Below are positions 11,101 to 23,600 of a stretch of DNA of 64,000 nt, one piece after another. The first letter of the stretch is position 1. Each line of letters begins with the position of its first letter. The notes below the pieces were generated by a model. It was not told where the DNA came from, searched no databases, and saw only the letters and a list, made by a program, of their open reading frames with translations. The DNA lies in NCBI RefSeq assembly GCF_018320785.1, contig NC_054878.1:43313023-43377022 (forward strand), in the 5' to 3' direction. This stretch comes from Cheilinus undulatus. Taxonomy: Eukaryota; Chordata; Actinopteri; Labriformes; Labridae. The position numbers and the translations under genes were made by a program.

Positions 11101-14100
11101 ACATTTTTATCTCAGATGTTGAGCCTTTAAACGTATCACTTTGACTTTTTTTCTCAAAATCATTTTTTCATCAGCGCTATTTTTACCTGATGTTTCAGGG
11201 TACGGTGGAGGATTGTTTCCTTCTTTCTCTGATGACGTGTCTCCTTTTGATTCTTTTATGGTTTCGACTGATAAAACAGAAAAATATGCAATAAATAGAA
11301 AGCATGTCAAACAAGATGAAATGAATCAAAAAATTAAAGTAAAAATAAAAGGAGTAGACCAACTGTACCTGATTTCTGACATGACCCAGACATGGCACCA
11401 CACTGAAGAGTTTGTCCACTCCTTTTATCCGTCACATTACAAACCAGCTGATCATAGTCTGGTATCTCAGCATGAGTTGTAAATGTCACAATGGCTGAGC
11501 AGTTGTCATCTGTCACTGTTATTTCATTATCATCCCCAGTATAATACCACTGAATTGTGTGTTCACAGTGTCCATGACTGAACACGCTGCAGAAAATTCT
11601 GAAAGAGTTTTCTGCGTCAGCTGGAGAAGATATTGGAAGAGAAAGAGCATGAGTTAATGTAATTTCCACACTGTTAGTATGTTCTTTAAACAGTATGAAC
11701 TGTGATATCAGTGATCCAGAACTTACTGCTGATAACAGACAGAAACACAAGAGCGTCTGAAACTTGTTCTCCTGATGTGAACTGTCTGCAGGTGTAACGT
11801 CCAACATCCTCACGTGTGACATGTTTTATAACCAGAGAACAGTCCTCTTTAACACGTAGTCTCTCTGATTTAGCTCTAGCTATTTTACTGTAACTCATAT
11901 TTCCATGTGTTATCAGCTCTTCTGCTGTTTCATCAAAACGAGGACTGTAGATCCAGGAAGTAGAGTCACAGCTCTGCTGATTTCTGATCACATTCCCACA
12001 GGGTAAAGTGATGTTTTCCCCATCTCCCACAGTGACGGAGACGGTATTATCTCCAGTTACAGCTGATGGAGCAGAAACAGAGACATGAAAACATAAGAAT
12101 GTGTGATTTGTTGAATGTTTTAAAAAAGGGATTTAAATAACCCATTTACAGCTTTTTGCACATTTTTGCCTCTTCAGTTTTTCACTTTTAATCAACTTTT
12201 GCCACTTTTTGGCCATTTTGCCATTTTTATTTTGCACACATATCCTATTAAAATTTCCAAACTTGTTTCCATGCTTTTAACCTATTTTGAAGACTTTTGC
12301 CCATTTTTGCCATTTATTTTTCAAACATTATAAAATGTTTTGTGACTTTTTGCTCTTTCCCTCTCACTTTTAACCCACCTTTGCAGCTTTTTGCACATTT
12401 TTGTCACTTTTTTCCCCCACATTTTTTAAACTATTCTCAAAGGTTTTGAGAGGGACCCAACTGCAGTCAAGACATGGGTGTACATCCAATCCATGCTGGA
12501 AGTCCCAGCTGCCAGTGTTTGTCAGTCTTTTCCGTGCCTAAGCCTAAGCCTAACCCTAACCTTTGGTGCCCGATCTCAAATATATCACCTTCCCCACTGC
12601 CTTACCCTGAACCTAACCACTCAGGTTTTAATGCCTAAGCCTAACCTTAGACAAAAAACTTCCAGTTGAAACGTCCAGTATGGATTGGATGTATGTCAGC
12701 TATCTTGCCAGCATCAAGGTACTCTTGAAAGTTTTTGCCCATTTTTGCCACTTCCCTCCATCCATACTGCCACCTGCTGTTAACAAGCAGTACTACCTCA
12801 CATGAAGAGTGCACAATGCTCATTATTTTCAATCTAATGATGCTCCTGGGAAGATCTACATCACGTGTCAAGCTCAAGGCCCGCGGGCCAGTGGAATAAT
12901 CTTTGGCCCGCATGATAATTTCTAATTATTATTAGATCCGGCCCACTGGTATATTGGCCACACTATTAGTACTGCAAGTCCCACAATGCACTGCTAGGCC
13001 CGCGAGTCCCTGTCGCGCTTGTTTATCAGCAGCCTGATGGAGTAAACTAGCTTACCTGTGCTCACCTTTCAGCTAACGTTACCCCTCTCCCTGAAAAATG
13101 GTGGACTTTGAAAAGAGGGGTTTTCAAAAAAGGTGGGAGGCAGAATATGTTCACGGATATGAAGGGCAAAGCTGTTTGTCTTCTGTGCGGAGACAGTGTG
13201 GCTGTAATGAAAGAGTGTAACGTAAGAAGACACTACTTTTGTCAAAAACTGCATAATGAAAGCTTGTGACGTTGTGTGCCTGGATAAAAGGCAAGCATTT
13301 TTAAACGTGAGCCTGAGCAGAAACACCGTTGCTGATCGTGTAAATCAGCTCACCACCAATCTACAACAACAGCTGATGGGAAAGGGAAAAGATTTCATCG
13401 CATACTCCCTTGCTGCGGATGAGAGCAACGACACTTCTGATACTGCCCCACTGTCTGTCTTTATCCATGGAGCGGATTCGAGTCTGTGCGTAACAGAGGA
13501 ACTTTTGGGATTACACTCAATGCATGGCACAACTACTGGAAAGGATATCTTTCAGGAACTAGAAAAATGCCATTATTGTTCAATTATATTGAATTGTTTA
13601 GAGTGCAGTTATTTTAGTGTCCATTTGTATTTTCTTGTTTGTTTAGTCAGCCATGTTCAGGTCTCATCCTCAGAAAAGTATTACAGAGCAGCAAACTGAG
13701 CTTTAATGCATTTTTTTCTTCTTGCTACTACAGGCTATCTGATTTTTCTTTGAAGTCAATTAATTTCTGGCTGTTGTTGATCTGTAGAAAAGAAATGTTT
13801 TCACTATAAATCACTCTGGAACACTGCATAAAGCACCATAAGAAATTAATGCAACAGATTTTTCATTTGTTTAATGATTTATGTTGTTTTAAAATTTATA
13901 GGAAACAACTTGTGTGTTAGACCCATGTTCAATATATTCAATAAGGTAATTTCAGTTTGTTTTCAATAAACACTGAACCAGTCTGGCCCTTGACTTGGAG
14001 GATTTTTTAAATTTTGTCCCACTGTGTATTTGAGTTTGACACCCCTGATCTACATGGTCTCTCTGCCGTGATGAATGTCACCACACCCAACACCAAACAA

Positions 14101-14642
14101 TTTCCACATAGCTGTGGTTGCGACACACACCGATGTGTGTCAGGGTGTGAGGGTGCTCCAGTTCTGCTTGCAGCCCTAAAATAATCATTACTTAAGGTTA
14201 TTCTGTTTTAAGAAAAATGGGTTAAGTTTGTAAAAAGCCTATATTGTACCACAGCATAACTAAATAAAAACAAATATTACTGTTTCTTTATAATAGCGGT
14301 GCTTTTTCAGGTTATAAGTAAAATATGATTTTCACAGCTGAACTTTATGATTAACCATGATTTTGCTGACCTCCATGGGCCCCCAGTTTATCTGGGCCCC
14401 AGACAGCTCTACCCTTTATCCTCCCCTATGGTTGGCCTTGATCATATATACATGAAAATCATAAATGAGCTGCAAACTTGTCTGTCCAACTTAAATAAAT
14501 ATCAACACTGTAAATACTGATTAAACATCTTTAACATCTGTCTTGGTATAAGTTTATGTTTATCCTTACCTGTACAGAGAAGCATCAGCATCCCAAATAA
14601 AAGCATTTTAATCCTCCTGATCTGATGAATCTTGCCCCTCAT
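5193..14642 (-). CDS. Ig-domain receptor 1 (two Ig domains, type I membrane protein)
   Basis: Seven exons, 317 aa: 14570-14642, 11727-12062, 11369-11620, 11187-11267, 9986-10075, 9862-9890, 5193-5285. All junctions are GT-AG; phase 1 except the last (phase 0). Residues 1-24 form the signal peptide. The V-type domain (25-136) has LPC, QSC, SW, DCSLVIK and GRYTCRQF, so two disulfides are likely. The second Ig domain (137-220) has six Cys, including CNVTD and SGQTLQC. The stalk (221-247) is rich in Ser, Glu and Pro (PPPYPETS). The membrane exon (248-277) reads LMLRFIIVSVG..WTRIKG. The tail ends FGPVVFENSGG..RSRTK: both aligned tyrosine positions are Phe, so no phosphotyrosine motif is left. The last intron is 4.6 kb, filled with nested transposons, so use of the 5193-5285 exon is the least certain junction; its sequence fits the family and keeps the frame. 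Probable cell-surface immune receptor; ligand unknown. Confidence 0.82.
5660..6215 (+). mobile_element. Unnamed three-copy element, copy 1, with hairpin end
   Basis: Shares long similarity with 38770-39225 (same orientation) and 26103-26545 (inverted). The right end is a perfect hairpin: arms CCAGATGGATGTG (6180-6192) and CACATCCATCTGG (6198-6210) with a 5-nt loop. A minus-strand frame near 5670-5846 (ADWSCHFLTGP, CKMDSPV, KETGV) is also open in the third copy. Family not recognised. Confidence 0.6.
6413..9647. mobile_element. hAT-like element with near-perfect 8-bp target duplication
   Basis: The ends are inverted: left CAGGGCTTGACAT, right ATGTCAAGCCCTG. They are flanked by ACTACTAG (6405-6412) and ACTACTAC (9648-9655), 7 of 8 identical. 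No intact transposase frame was seen. A second hAT-like element lies inside. Confidence 0.65.
7120..9162. mobile_element. Inner hAT-like non-autonomous element
   Basis: Terminal inverted repeat TAGTGATGGG at the left and CCCATCACTA at the right, with GGCTCTTTT-rich subterminal blocks at both ends. Flanking 8-mers TGAGACTT and AGAGACAC agree at 5 of 8 positions, so the target duplication is eroded. Inside are AT-rich sequence and AAGCTAA-type simple repeats, but no gene. Confidence 0.6.
10466..11165. repeat. hAT left end followed by degenerate TTTTGACTTTT-type array
   Basis: Starts with CAGGGGTGTCAAACTCGAGG, the end sequence of the hAT elements at 12862 and 45993. Then about 0.5 kb of loosely repeated TTTTGACCTTTTAAA units. 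No matching right end before receptor 1 exon 4, so the element is truncated. Confidence 0.6.
12150..12470. repeat. Degenerate TTTTTGCCACTTTTTGCCATTTT array
   Basis: Loose tandem repeat of roughly 10-20 base units. Resumes at 12720-12770 after an inserted MITE. Related arrays at 25900-26100, 39410-39640, 56460-56960 and 60840-61560. Confidence 0.6.
12471..12708. mobile_element. Small MITE with inverted ends inside the array
   Basis: The left block TACATCCAATCCATGCTGGA is inverted at the right as TCCAGTATGGATTGGATGTA. CTAACCCTAA-type runs lie between. It splits the surrounding degenerate array. Confidence 0.5.
12862..14047 (+). mobile_element. hAT (Charlie-like) element with exact 8-bp target duplication
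   Basis: Flanked by ATCTACAT at 12854-12861 and 14048-14055. The ends are CACGTGTCAAGCTC and GAGTTTGACACCCCTG. The plus frame at 13256-13600 resembles a piece of hAT transposase: LSRNTVADRVNQLT, SLAADESNDTSDTAPLSVFI, TEELLGLHSMHGTTTGKDIF. Only part of the transposase is left, so it is dead. Lies in receptor 1 intron 1, opposite orientation. Confidence 0.85.
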
Positions 14643-16130
14643 CCTCAGTCTCTACTCTCTAAAAGTTCCTGTTGTACTTATCTCAAATAATGAGCCTTTT
14701 CTCCACTTTTTGTACTCTTATGACTTTTTGAGAGAAGCTGTTTCTAACAGAGCAACTTTTCATCTTTTTCAAATGTGGAGTTCTTCTACTAAAGTAGTCC
14801 TTCGAGTCGACAGTCAGACTCCTCAGTGATCAGACTGACAGCTCAGACTCCTGCTGTAGTCTGGTGAAACATAGGAGGGGCTGATAGAGTTACTACTGCT
14901 AATACTGAGAATTGCTCATTCCTGGTCACAGTGGTTAATCTTTTTCATAACCACAGGGGGAGTGTTTGAGTGTGAAAGTCATCAGCAGAGCTGTGAACAT
15001 TTGATGCCTTTTATGGCATAAAATACTCATCCTAACAGTCTCAAGATCAAGCTCAAAAGACAGTCAAACATGTCGCTTCAAAATCACACTGATTAAAGAA
15101 AATGGTTCTTCATTTTCGTATCAGCTGTTCTCTGTACCAGTGTGACTCACTTGTTAGAAGGTAAAGCCATCAAGACCCAACAACTTTGTTGTCCATATAT
15201 TATTTCTTATCCTGTCTACCTTCTGCGCCGTCCACAGCTGACTGGTTGTAAGCTGGCTCTATGTAAGATTTTTGCTTTAAAACTTCCCACTTTTGAGTAT
15301 ATATTGGTGCGCACTTTATCCTAATGTGAAGAGTGAGGCTCTTCATGTCTTCCTTGTTTGCCTGTATAAGCCTGTGGAGTTGTTTCTCTGTGAAGAATTC
15401 AGGCCGAATTTTCCACGAAATCTCAACGGAAGTGACGTCGGGTACTACGTAATGTGCGCACCCCCTTGCACTCTTTATACCTGACAACGGCGTGTTGAAT
15501 GGAGAAGAGAGAGAGAAGCGGCAATTGAGAAGGCTGCTTCCGCAAGTAAACGACCGGCTAGCTCAGCCCAAACACCCACACAAACCCTGTGAAAACATAA
15601 AAAAATTCAGATAGTTTTGTCTGCTGAAGCCCGTCAAGCTAAAAGAGTGTGACCGACGCAGCGGGAAATCGAGGATAAATATAGCGGCATAATACTGTCA
15701 AAATTCGAGAGCGAGCGTAAGCAAATGTGAGATCCACACGTGCAAATATGAGATAGAATTTTCCCGTAGCCTTCTTACACTTTCCAAACTCATGATGGGC
15801 CCACATGCTGCCACATAGACTGAATGTTTTTATATGTGCGTGGCTCAAACATTCACACGTGCAAATTACTTTTGCGAGAGCTTTCACAGCGCTCACACGA
15901 GTGTTTCTACTCACGCAATATTGTGGCCTGAGAGAGCAAAATCATGCCTTGAGCGCACTCTGAATCTGAGAGAACACACAACTACTGTCAATGCTCTTCT
16001 GCTCTCAAAACCTTAACCTGCTCGCGCGAGAGGAGATTTTCTTTTTGGCAGTAAGTGGGCGGACCCAGTCATCATCGTATCCCTAAGTGTAATTGGTTAC
16101 GGTCCTCGTCTCTTATGATTGGCTGTTGTC
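14643..16130. other. Upstream region of receptor 1, no further gene seen
   Basis: Contains the receptor 1 5' flank. An ACAGGAACT (14665-14673, minus) near the start only partly resembles the ETS-like site of the other copies. Then GC-richer sequence (15.4-16.1 kb) with short unrelated frames. Confidence 0.45.
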
Positions 16131-16134
16131 TGTG

Positions 16135-16345
16135 CATCGGCCGGTGTCACCAAGTGGCAACCTCCGGTCCTGAAAAATAAAGCCAATGCGGAAGTGCAAA
16201 AAATTGCTATACCGCAACTGTCCACTCGAGGCTGGCTGCAGGAAAGCCGGAAGTTCCATCTGTTAAACAGCCGATTTTGAGACACAAAATAAACTGGTTT
16301 ACAGCCTGGTTCAAAACACAGGAAGTTGCGCTTAGTGGGCGGGCC
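16135..16345 (-). repeat. Dispersed repeat, inverted copy of 1-215
   Basis: Reverse complement of the sequence at the window start. See that entry. Confidence 0.7.
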
Positions 16346-17411
16346 ATTAGGTTGATCCAAAGTTCGGTTGAGACCACGATTTCAATATGGAAGCATCCAC
16401 GGATTGGCTTCAATAGCCATTTTACTCCGCCTTTTGTAAGCAGGAGACTGACGTCACACGGGGGTTTGTCCAATTCTTTCTACAGTCTATGGGTGTCACA
16501 GATTAACTGTGTTTACCTTCCAAATAGCGCTGAAAATGCAGTAATATCGCCCGTTTTTTCTATTTTAACAATTTATTGGTGCTTGTGGGGATATTAACAT
16601 CATGTGGTATGCATTTGGGGCATCAAAAAGTCAAAGATCTCAAGGGGGGACGCGAGGCTTAGTCTGCTTTGAGGCTGCCAAAAATAGATGTGCAAAGATT
16701 GACTAAAACCATGATAAAACAGTAAGTAAGTAGTTTATGCAAGGTCTTTAGATAATAAAAGCATTCATAGACCTCTTTTTAGGGTTTTATCATTGAAACA
16801 ATTAAATCTTTGTTGATTTTTGGTGTCACTTTGTCGTCACTCTTGGGTCCTGGGGGGGCTCTGCTTTTCTTAGGTGCATGTAGGGGGGGCTTCAAGGAAA
16901 AATGGCTGGGAAACACTGGTATAAACCATATGCCACATTACGTTAGCCTGCTTACGAAGATGCTATCCAAACAATGAGAATGTCACGTTGCTCATTTAGT
17001 GTTTTCCGGATAACACTGCATCTTTTTCTTGCTTCCTGGCACTTGACTCAACTTACTGAGTTTATTTTTTGATACTTAGTTCATAAAATATCTTCAACAC
17101 ACAATGTCAGCTATCTGATATCCGCGATCAAGGCACCATTATTAGAGCTAAGCAATGTTAGCCCTGTTGCTTCTGCTCTAAAACGCGTCCCATTCAATAC
17201 ACATTACACACGAAAAAAGACAATAAAATTAGTCAATGCTGCACTCAGTAGCGTTGTTCATTCATATAAATGGTCGCGAAAATATTGTCTTTTTTAATCG
17301 CCTCATATGAACCAATATTTATTTTTTGAACTAGAGATTCAAATGTACTTTATTCATTTTCATTTTTAGTTCATGGAACTTTTAAGTGTTACTTCACTTA
17401 CCTCTTCTGTA

Positions 17412-18236
17412 TACAGATGCATCTAAAAAAAATTAGAATATCATGAAAAAGTTCAACATTTTTTGTCACTCTTTTCTGAAAGTGAAACCCATATATATTA
17501 GACTTGTTACACATAGAGTGAAATATTTCAAACCTTTATTTCTTGAAATGTTGATGATTATTGCTTACAGATAAGAAAACCCAAAATTCAGTGTCTCAAA
17601 AAATTAGAATATTACATAAGATCAATAAAAAATGGATGTTTTAAACAGAAATGTCAGGCTTCTGAAAAGTATGTTCATTTCTATCCCTTCAATACTCGGT
17701 TGGGCCTCCTTTTGCATGAATTACTGCATCACTGGGGCATGGCATGGAGGCGATCAGCCTGTGGCACTGCTCAGGTGTAATGGAAGCCCAGGTTGCTTTG
17801 ATAGCAGCCTTCAGGTCATCTGCATTGTTGGGTCTGGTAGCTCTCATCTTCCTCTTGACAATACCCCATAGATTATCGATGGGGTTCAGGTCAGGCCAGT
17901 TTGCTGGCCAATCAAGCACAGTAACACCATGGTCATTGAAGCAGCTTTTTGGTACCTTTGGCAGTGTGGGCAGGTGCCAAGTCCTGCTGGAAAATGAAAT
18001 CAGCATCTCCATGAAGCTTGTCAGCAGAAGGAAGCATGAAGTGCTCTAAAATGTCCTGGTAGATGGTTGCGTTGACTGTGGACTTCAGAAATCACAGTGG
18101 ACCAACACCAGCAGATGCCATGGCAGCCAAAATCATCACTGACTGTGGAAACTTCACACTGGACTTCAAGCAACATGGATTCTGGGCCTCTCCACTCTTC
18201 AAGGTCCCAGAGTCTGGAGGAGGATTGGAATTGAAT
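17412..18236 (-). mobile_element. Tc1-like transposon, 3' part of transposase
   Basis: Terminus CAGATGCATCTAAAAAAAATT. The minus frame 17689-18012 carries the C-terminal DDE region (DWPANWPDLNPIDNLWGIVK). The element stops abruptly at 18236, where the segmental duplicate of 2990-3320 begins, so the other end was lost at that junction. Confidence 0.85.
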
Positions 18237-18560
18237 TCTTTACTGTTATTACATTTTGTAAGACAGGGGTAGGCATCCTGATGTAAACAAAGCTGGAGAA
18301 CCCACATGTAGACTGTAATCATTTATTAAACACAATTACAAAGAAGACAAAACCAAAAGTTCAGGTTTTAAACAGCAGAGTCCAACATAAATGTTTAAAT
18401 AAAGTACATATCACAGGAAAACGCACAGGGAAAACAGAATATCAAAATATCCAAGCTGTGTCTCATTTCAGGGGCTGCATCCTTCAGAGGACCCAGAGTT
18501 GGTGTCCTTCATAGTTTGACACTAGACCATCTGGTCAAGAAGAGTCCCTGTTAAAGTCAC
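18237..18560 (-). repeat. Segmental duplicate, likely 3' UTR end of receptor 2
   Basis: Matches 2990-3320, with a minus-strand AATAAA near 18319. If it is the receptor 2 3' UTR, that UTR has been stretched by a Tc1 insertion at 19358-20530. Confidence 0.6.
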
Positions 18561-19357
18561 CCCCCCCCAGCCCCACCCCACCTATGTTGCCTAGCAACAT
18601 GACCAACAGGTCATAGGTAGATGATGTCCAAACTTAAATTCCCCAAAAAGTTGGTACATTGTGTAAAAAAATGTTAAAAAAAAAAAAAAAAAAAAGAGAG
18701 ACACAGCAAGTATTTGTTAAAATCGTCAAAATAAATCATTGAAAACATCTGTCTGCAGATGTGACTGCCTCCAAACCAACCAGCCTCCTCTTCAGAGCTT
18801 CCAGTGAGACCAGCTCTCTGAGTTTCAGGTCTTTCTGAGAATCATTCCAGGCAAACAGAGCAGCAAATGTAATGTTTTTGATTTCTTCAGACTTAAAAGT
18901 GACATAATGCTGCTTATGTCAGTTAGTTCCTGTCAAGGTTGCTCGTGACTGGAGCAGTGCTTAGAAATGTTAAGAGCATACTAGCTGGCGACTCTGACAG
19001 GAAATCCTGTGTAGACCAGATCCTCTCATATCGGAGCGGCCTGAGCGGTCTACGCAAGCCAAGAAGGCCGGGTCATTTAAAGGAAGCTAGCCCTGAAAAA
19101 CACATCACTGAGGAGGGAGACATTCAAGGACAGGAAGTCTGACATGACCGAGGTACGAACGTCTAAACATCAACACATATGAAAACAAACATAACTAAAC
19201 TAAGAACAAACGTGGCTGTGCTTTACTTTGAAAATGAAAAAATTAAGATGCCCATTAAAAAGCTCATATTTGAGAAGCATCACCCATTTGCATAAAACAT
19301 AATAGAGTCTATCAATGCTTTATAAACAACAAAACAAAGAAAACAAGGAGTAAATTA

Positions 19358-20530
19358 CAGACTGCCTATAAAAGTATTCACCCCCTAGGATGTTAAACCC
19401 TTTATTGATTTTATAAATCAGAAACGGCCAATATAACTTGTCCTCTTTGATGAAAAAAGTCTGGAAAGTCCAGTCCAATCAGTATTCCTAGCTACCATTA
19501 CACCATGAAGACAAAAGAACCCTCCAGGCAACTCAAAGAAAAGGTTATTGCAAAGTGTTAGTCAGAGGATGGTTATAAAATTATTTCGAAGGCACCCAAC
19601 ATCCCCCAGAGTTCAGTTGAATCCATCAGCAGGAAATGGAACGGAATATGTCACGTGTAAATCTGTCTAGATCAGACTGTACTCACAAACTGAGTGAGCG
19701 TTCAAGAAGGAGACTAGTGAGAGAGGCCACCAAGACCCCTATGACTACTCTGAAGGAGTTCTAAGCTCAAGCAGCTGAGATAGGAGAGACTTTGCAGACA
19801 AATGTTGGCCGAATTCTTCACCAGTCAAAGCTTTTTGGTAAAGCTCTAATTAAATCTGCACTAGATTTCACCAAAAGGCATGTGGGAGACTCCATACTGT
19901 TTGGTCTGATGAGACCAAAATTGAGTTTTTTGGCCATCAGACAAGATGCCAGACACTGCACATCACCACAAACACACCATACCCACTGTGAAGCACAGTG
20001 GTGGCAGCATCATGCTATGGGGATGCTTCTCAGCAGCCGGCCCTGGAGTCTGCAAGAGAACTACGGCTTGGGAAAAGGTTTATCTTCCATAATGACAATG
20101 AGCTGAAGTATACAGAGAAAGCAACACAGAAATGGTTTAGAGACAACAAGGGGAATGTTCTGGAGTGGCCGAGTCAAAGACCAGACCTCAATCCGATAGA
20201 GAATTTGTGGCTTGACTTGAATTGAGCAGTTCACACACAATCCCTGTGCAACCTGATGGAGCTTGGGCAGTTTTACAAAGAAGAATGAAGTCTCATGTCC
20301 AGATGTTTGAGCCTGATTGAGACCTATCCACACAGACTCAGAGCTGTGACTGCAGCCAAAGGTGACTCTAAATACTGACTAGAAGGGGATGAATATTTAT
20401 TCAGTAATTAATTCACTGTATTTATTTTGTCAAAAAAAAAAAGCCAAATCATATTGACCATGTTTGTTTTATAAAATCAATTAAAGTGTTAAACATCCTA
20501 CAAGGGGGTAGAGACTTTTTATAGGAACTG
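19358..20530 (+). mobile_element. Tc1-like transposon, full length but inactive
   Basis: Inverted ends CAGACTGCCTATAAAAGTATT and CTTTTTATAGGAACTG, each next to TA. Transposase pieces at 19792-20225 in two frames ([43 protein letters not shown]) show frameshifts. Sits in the putative 3' UTR of receptor 2. Confidence 0.88.
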
Positions 20531-20678
20531 TATGAAGAAAAAAAAATTAGAAAAATTTTCTCTGTACTTTTACAGATTTAAAAAAGCAGAGGCAAAGCAG
20601 TAGTTTTAAATCAGTGAAACAATCTTAAATGGTTAAAATTATGCATAACTGTTTTACATGTTTTCAAGGTTGTACAGA

Positions 20679-23600
20679 TCATTTAGTCGTTGCTTTGTGC
20701 AGTCTAACAGAGGTGTCCTGGTTTGTAGATTTCTCACAGGCAACTGAATAAAAAATGTCCTCATTGTGTACCTGTGGAAAAAAAATGACGAAGTTTAGAG
20801 TCTAGACTTGAATAATTGAAATATCCTGTTCCAGTCCTGCAGCAAAAAAGATTGAAAATAAACAGCTCTGTTAATTTTCACTCAATTAACAGGATGGTGT
20901 TAAACTCCTAAATATTCCATAAACATGAGCAACAGTATAACCTATGGATGGTGTTGAAGCCCTTTAAGTGGGTCTTTTGGCCATTTTTTACATTTTTACT
21001 TGGACAGTGTTAATGCTAACAACATACAGTGCTCAACCCTTTACCTCCTGAGTCTAAAAATGGCGATTTGGACATATTTTGTTATTATGGCTGTAAAATA
21101 GTCAGGAAATGCCCTAAGTCTGAGAGCTTTGGTCCCTTTTCCCAGGAGTACTTGAACATGACTTTTCAATATCTGGTTAATGATTATTGCACATTATATG
21201 GAATTGTCAGCAGTTTAAAAGAAGAAAAACACAAAAACAGATTTGTTTTTCATGGCTTTTATAAAAAGAAATTCTGTTATTGCTCATGAAGTTTTGATTT
21301 GACATTTGAAATGTGAACCTATACATGTTTAGAACAATCAACAGTCATTTTTTGAGTCTAGGACTCTGGGTGTGCAAAACACAGTGCAAAAGATAACTAT
21401 ATACATAAGCGACAATTAGTGGAAATAAAGGTGGAAAAATGTGTTCTCAACATTCTGAAGTAACATATTGTTATTGCACATGACAGACACGCACAAATGC
21501 CACTATCTAACGCTATTTTTTGAAAACAAAACACCACTCTCGCTCGCTCTCCTTTTACTGTCTTCCTTCACTCTCCTTTTCTCACTCGTCTTCTGCCAGA
21601 GCTGCCATTTTCGCGGTGCTGTTCGACATTACCGTAATATATATACCACACATCATATATTGCTGGAAAGCACAAATTCTCAGCTCTCTGTCAGCGTTAC
21701 TTCTGGTGTTTTGCTATGGTACCATTTTGAACAGGGATGAGGAATTTCAAACTGAATTCACCCAAATTTGAGCTGGCTCACTGGGCTTCTCTGAGAAGTC
21801 AGAAATGAATCAAGCATAACATTCAACCACTAAAACTCATTTTTCTGTTCAGGAATGCAAGTAAATAACTATAATTTGACATATTAACCAAGAAATATTA
21901 ATGTGCTTTACGATTTTTTAGTTCTTTTGTAAATCAGTAAATTTGAAAATTCATGGATAACAATAATAATTATATTTTAGCATTAAAAATATCATTTTGG
22001 CTAAGGAGCTTCTATATATTGGTGTATTAACCATTGCAGAAACATAAAAAATGATTTTGGTAATTACCAATGCTGTTAATTTAGGGCAGCTGTGGCATAA
22101 ACCTTACTTTGGTTAGGGTTAGGGTGGTCTAATAAATTTGTTAAACACTGTATATTTTGAAGGGACTTGTTTTTTTAAATCGAATTTCTAAATTTTAACA
22201 CCAGAGCCTGTCACAGGTCAGTAATAAGCTCTGTACACTTAAGGTGTTGGTGAACAGAATGGCCCATTTACACCCATCAAAGCAACATTATAATCCTCCA
22301 GCCATCACAGTGATAAAAACACATATTATGATATTAGGCTTTCAATCTGCAGCCATTGCTTCAAATTTGCAGTTTTTCGTGTTAGCCACTAAATTTCCGC
22401 CATCCTCCCATATTTGGGATGAGGAAAAACTGTGTGCATTCTTCTTTGATTTTTACAGGAGAACTGTTAGGAAAATGTAGTAAAATCTTTAAATTCCAAA
22501 AAATAATGCTGCAGAAAAATTTAAGTTGTTGCTCATAGTGAACAAATTCAAGGCAGTGATAATCCCCCTCAAGGTAATCCAGTTTGTATGTAGTACAGGT
22601 GCATCTTAGGAAATTAGAATACCATGTCAAAGTTATTTTTTTTCCATTGTGATCTTCTTCAAACGGTGGAACTTTTATAAATTCTATATTCATCTCACAC
22701 AAAGTGAAATATAACTAGACGTTTTTTTTTTGTTTTAGTCTTGATGATTATGGCTTACAGCTCACAAAAACTTAAAATCCACAACCTCAAAATATTGGGA
22801 TAATGTGGAGAAGTCCAATCTGCAAAAGTTTCCTGAACCATGATTCTTTCACTCTGGTTCAGTTCACACAACCACAATCCTGGGGAAGACTGCTGACATG
22901 ACTACTGTCCAGAGGACAATCACTGCCAGGCAGTGATTTCTTTTACACTATTTAAGGGTTAATAATCCAGTGTTTAAACTCACCACACTGTGAACTCTCT
23001 GGGGTTTGTTTCCTGTAAAGACAAGAGTCCACATTAGTCTCTACTGTGTTCATTTTTGAATTGAATGATGCCACTATGAAAAGTTTCCTACCTTTGATTC
23101 TCGCCCATATGTTGACAATCACCACAGTTAGTATGAGTACTGACAATCCCACAGACACAATGATAAACCTGAGCATGAGCCCTGCAACTGAAACCAAACA
23201 ACAACGATGAGCCAACATCACTCAGTTCTCCAGGAAGTGGTCAGGCATCTGTAAACATCACCCAAGTCTTCTTTTCTAACACTCACCTCTTTAAATGTGC
23301 ATATCTATGAGCCCTGAACATCTCACCTAGTGACATTAATGTCTCCAGAGACACTGATAAATTCTTATTATTGGGAATAAGTAACAGTAGAATACTAGAG
23401 TGTCACCAGTTAACTTAACACCAGTAAAACCGTAACACTGGTTCTATACATCAGACTACAAAAATAATTGAAAAACAAAAACAAGTGTCTCATAAGTTAA
23501 AACTTCTTGCTAAGATTTCAGTTGGTGCTTTAAAAAAACTACAACCCTAATTCCAGAAAAGTTGGGATGCTGTGTAAAATGTAAATTAAAAAAAACAGAA

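Noticed and set aside
17689..20225. Host genes from the long frames here
   Set aside because: Both are Tc1 transposase pieces (PDLNPI.NLW) inside recognisable inverted ends.
20679..20771. ITIM in receptor 2 (IFYSVA)
   Set aside because: Ile at -2 fits, but +3 is Ala rather than Leu, Val or Ile.
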